A DNA stretch of 64,000 bases from Litoditis marina (Eukaryota; Nematoda; Chromadorea; Rhabditida; Rhabditidae), in the NCBI GenBank assembly GCA_964036275.1, contig OZ038440.1:4005690-4069689 (forward strand). The letters are read 5' to 3'. Positions 60,891 through 64,000 of this stretch are shown here, piece by piece. The position numbers were made by a program, and so were the translations under genes. How positions within the stretch are numbered: position 1 is the first letter of the stretch; each line of letters opens with the position of its first letter. The notes beneath the pieces are model-generated. The model was not told the DNA's origin, did not search any database, and saw only the letters and a program-made list of their open reading frames with translations.

Positions 60891-61298
60891 GGATTTTACT
60901 ATTGTGAGAAGAAAACAAGGAGTGAGCAGCGATCGAAATACTTCAAAATGATGTTTGTTTCCGACTGTGGTCTCGAGGAGTAAGAACATGCATTTGCCGG
61001 TTTGAATATGACACACCCAATTAAAGTATAAATTTGTATGGAAATATGTGCTCAGTGATTCAAGACGATTTTGGTGTTGTTTCGAACAATATTTTTTAAA
61101 CATTCTAGTTATTTGAAGATACAAGAACATTGTAACGAGAAAAGATGTGACGTTTCGAACGACAAAAACTGTGTGTTTGGTGGTTCCCAAGAGATACGAT
61201 CAAAAAAGTGATCGATAGTCGAACATTTCGAGACTATAGATTGAAGAGCGCTATTGAAAAGCAAATTCAGCTATCGCATTATCTTGAACTAATTAATA

Positions 61299-61581
61299 TC
61301 TTTTTCAACATTTATTCAATGCGGTAACAAGGTCTAGTTCTTTTTTGTGGAAATATTTGGATTGTTAGAGTGAGAGAATCAGGTTTATCGGGAAAACAGC
61401 TCTCAGAATAGGCTGGTAGACTCGAACAGGGTTTCCCTGAAAACAGCTCTTATGATAGGCCAGTAGACTCTAATAGGTTTTCTCGTTCATACGTCGAAAA
61501 CGCGTCGTTTTCCTTACTTTTTGAGCATTCATTCTTCTTTTGCTACTCGAGGTCTTTTTCAACATTTATTCAATGCGGTAA
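61299..61581. repeat. 29-bp direct repeats around short tandem units
   Basis: TCTTTTTCAACATTTATTCA followed by ATGCGGTAA occurs at 61299-61327 and again at 61553-61581. Between them lie two units of about 50 bp, each with AAAACAGCTCT, ATAGGC and AGTAGACTC-like blocks. Confidence 0.65.
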
Positions 61582-62425
61582 TTGTGTGGTTCGCTTCCAT
61601 TTTTCTGCTTTCATCGTTGTACAAAGGTTCAGTACTGTTAGTTCTTGACTGATTGTTCTCAGATAGCATTATTCCACATAGAGTAACACAGCTATAAGCT
61701 TAGAGGAGACTTACACTTGAAGAAAGGTTTGTATACTTTTCATTATATAGTTAAAGAGGAAGGAAAATGTTTGAAACAACCAAAAAATTCCTGTTTAGTT
61801 AGATTCGGCTGAGCGAATTTCGCAGATAAAAGATTTGCATGCAAAGGATAGATATATGTAGAGTGGTCACGACAGTTGCTGAACTCGCTGTAACTACCGT
61901 AACCGGCACGATCAGAAGGAAGCATTTCGCCATCAAACGGAGAACAAGGCTTTGCAAGGTGATTGTCTTCTCATACCAACTCACTAGTATCTAGTATGAG
62001 TATACGTACAATGTATGTTAACTATGTGTTTTATCGAACAGTCGTGGACAGGGTGCTGTCACTGCCAGCTTGTCTGCGTATCTTTGATCACACTCGCTCA
62101 TCTGTGCTTTGCTATCTTTTTTTTATAAACTTGAGACTCAAAGCCTGACGGTTATGTGGACCAATCCCGTGTCAACGGTTTTTTGAACTGCAATTGAAAA
62201 ATGTATTGCAGTTTAAAGGACTGAAGCGTTGGGATTGGACCACAAAACCGTCCTTCTTTAAGACTGTTTGTAACACGCAGACAGACAGTTAGTAGCACAC
62301 GTAAACAGTCGTACACCAGTGTTATGTGTGAAATTTCGCCGCTTGGATGCATCGTGTTTCATGATTAACTATAATAATTTTATCTCCCAATTTTTGAATC
62401 AAACCCAGTACCTCCTCTTCCAGAT

Positions 62426-63746
62426 ATGTTAATGGAACCAAAAAAGGACAATAAGAAGAAATTGGTCAGTTCTGTCGGAAACCCGCTCACTTTACTGATA
62501 CATTTTGTCATAAAATCACAGAACATCACAAAAAAATGAATGTGAATCACACAATTTAGATGGAATCATCTCTTATCTGCTACGCCCGGTGTTTTATATG
62601 ATTTTCCATAACGTGTTCAGTCTAAATTGAGATGCTGATCGATTCAATTTATCAATTGTAACTTCTTCACGAAAATAGAATAATATTCAGCCTAAGTGAG
62701 AGGCTTTTTAGTAATAACAACCGGTTTAGTGATCATATATACTCCTCTGGAATCACCTTTAATATTCCTATGCCCGTTAAAGTTTGCTTGTTTCCAACTA
62801 CTTGTAGAGCTGGGTAAAGGCGAAACGTGCTATAGGATTTGTCGAACCGTCATGGACACCGTACCATCGATTTTGTGAGAGGCGGGGTTTGGCGAGGGGC
62901 CAGCGAGTCTGCGTATCATTGATCTACACACTCTTACAAGCGCTGGCAAGTAATTAACGACCGCTCGCCCCGCATCGCTCAATCAATCTCTGCTGTCTTT
63001 ATAGGGAAAATGGCGACTATACCGAGCTACCATGTGTCATCACTAATAATTTAACGTGTTTTCTTCAATTGTTCATTTTTATTACAGAAACATGAGGACT
63101 GCGTGTGTTGTGAAGAAGAGATAGCTAAGGCCAAGAGCCGGGTATGTGTGACCTGCTCTTCGATCAGCCTGGACCGACTGGAGCCAAGCTCGGTTGATTG
63201 GGATAGCGTAAGTTCAGTTGTTTGAAGTTTAGTTTTCTTTATAATTTGGTTAGATTTTTGTTTTTCAGCTTCTAGTTCATTCAACTTTAAGGAAGGAGAC
63301 AGAGAGAGAGGGAGAGATAAAGTTCTGCCACGTTGACAGTGGTTTTTTTGTGTTTTTTAGGTGTTTCCTAATAACGGCCCAATAAATATACTTATAAAAC
63401 TACGCCAATAGAAACAAACATCTCTACAAGACAAACCTTAATAGATATTAGTTGCTTCAATTTCAGCCGTTTTTTGAAGAGATAGTACTTATTGCTACCA
63501 CGAATTGCTCCAAACGGTTCGGTTACTTTCAAAAAAAGACTAAAATTTCTTTATGGAAAAGTAACCGTATCGATTTTGCTTCCAAATAGCCCTGGAAAAG
63601 TAACCGTATCGATTTTGGTTCCAAATAGCCCAATTTTTTGTGTGATTCGCCTTTTACTTCAGTTGTCACTCTGCATTCTTTGCCCGACATGCTGCTTGGA
63701 GGACAAACATGGAGACCACAAGTTCGCTCCTCTCACCCGCGTCGAG
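62426..63746 (+). CDS. B-box-like zinc-binding protein, 5' part, runs off the window
   Basis: Probable exons: 62426-62464 (MLMEPKKDNKKKL, after CTTCCAG, donor GTCAGT), 63088-63207 and 63663-63746, all joining in phase 0. The second and third encode two linked Cys clusters: CVCCEEEIAKAKSRVCVTC, then CILCPTCCLEDKHGDHKF, whose C-x2-C plus D/H-x2-H pattern is that of a B-box zinc finger. B-boxes mark TRIM/RBCC-type ubiquitin ligases, which normally have a RING finger first; none is visible between this start and the B-box. The remaining domains lie past the right edge. The first exon is the least certain. A TA-flanked element lies in the first intron. Confidence 0.55.
62831..63021 (+). mobile_element. 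TA-flanked element (family 1), copy 3
   Basis: Begins TATAGGATTTGTC and ends GGCGACTATA. The internal sequence aligns along its whole length with 46405-46601. Located in the first intron of the B-box-like gene. Confidence 0.8.
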
Positions 63747-64000
63747 GTGAGTTTTTAAGTTGCATTCAAGACGAGTTATACAAGGATATAGTTCCCACCA
63801 TTTTAACTGAGACTCCTACAGTACACTACTAAATTTAGGACGATTGGTTTATAAACCAAACTTATCTCGAAACTATTTTAAAACACTTTGTAACGGGCAA
63901 TCAAAATCTTAAGCAAAAATTGTAAAACTTTTCGACAACATTTGAGCTGATAAGCGCCTTGAAAGTTGTGTATTCTTACTGTTGAAGTGTCAATGGGAAC
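63747..64000. other. Intron of the B-box-like gene to the window edge
   Basis: Follows a clear donor (GTGAGT) at 63747. No further exon is recognised before the end of the window. Confidence 0.4.

Larger units (their letters stand above)
59673..62425. other. Interval upstream of the receptor gene; no gene supported
   Basis: Contains the presumed receptor promoter on its left. Bases about 60480-60890 are unusually G+C-rich for the window and include a fold-back repeat related to 18945-19150. A 29-bp direct repeat (61299-61327 and 61553-61581, CTTTTTCAACATTTATTCAA core) brackets two short tandem units (61393-61490). A diverged piece of TA-flanked family 1 is near 62040-62100. No exons with matching splice sites were found. 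Confidence 0.45.

Overview
This is a eukaryotic, almost certainly nematode, genomic window. Introns begin GT and mostly end in TTTCAG-like acceptors, coding exons are short (50-440 bp), one gene is a serpentine receptor of nematode type, and two predicted start codons sit just after acceptor-like sequences that could be trans-splice sites. I rebuilt the main genes by hand by joining exons whose splice phases close; each of the four resulting reading frames sums to a multiple of three. The species cannot be named from the sequence.

Layout. (1) 1257-17194, minus: one gene of 37 inferred exons, about 1,775 residues, made mostly of repeats resembling the beta-helix repeats of filamentous haemagglutinin-type proteins, with a short ankyrin-like stretch and an acidic/serine-rich C-terminus. 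I do not recognise the family. (2) 17.2-20.3 kb: no gene, only repeats. (3) 20324-23733: a Penelope-like retroelement inserted as a large inverted duplication between 12-bp direct repeats. (4) 23.7-34.6 kb: gene desert with small mobile elements and a tandem array. (5) 34.66-35.8 kb: broken partial copy of the 3' end of the metalloproteinase gene found 10 kb away. (6) 36512-43385, minus: otubain (OTUB1-type deubiquitinase) with a tandemly duplicated exon and possible upstream coiled-coil exons. (7) 43.9-45.05 kb, plus: endonuclease fragment of a non-LTR retrotransposon. (8) 45070-50846, minus: complete secreted matrix metalloproteinase with haemopexin domain (559 residues). (9) 52944-59672, minus: seven-transmembrane chemoreceptor-like protein (335 residues). 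(10) 62426 to the right edge, plus: start of a B-box-like zinc-binding protein.

The genes do not form an obvious pathway. The strongest architectural theme is colonisation of introns by small non-autonomous elements: a CTCGAA-rich hAT-like family with 8-bp target duplications, two TA-flanked families (one with a tRNA-like internal promoter), and several long fold-back elements. One TA-flanked element sits at the very start of an intron of the large beta-helix gene and supplies part of its 5' splice site. The most interesting single items are the beta-helix gene itself, the duplicated otubain exon, that splice-site insertion, and the tRNA-like inverted-repeat family.
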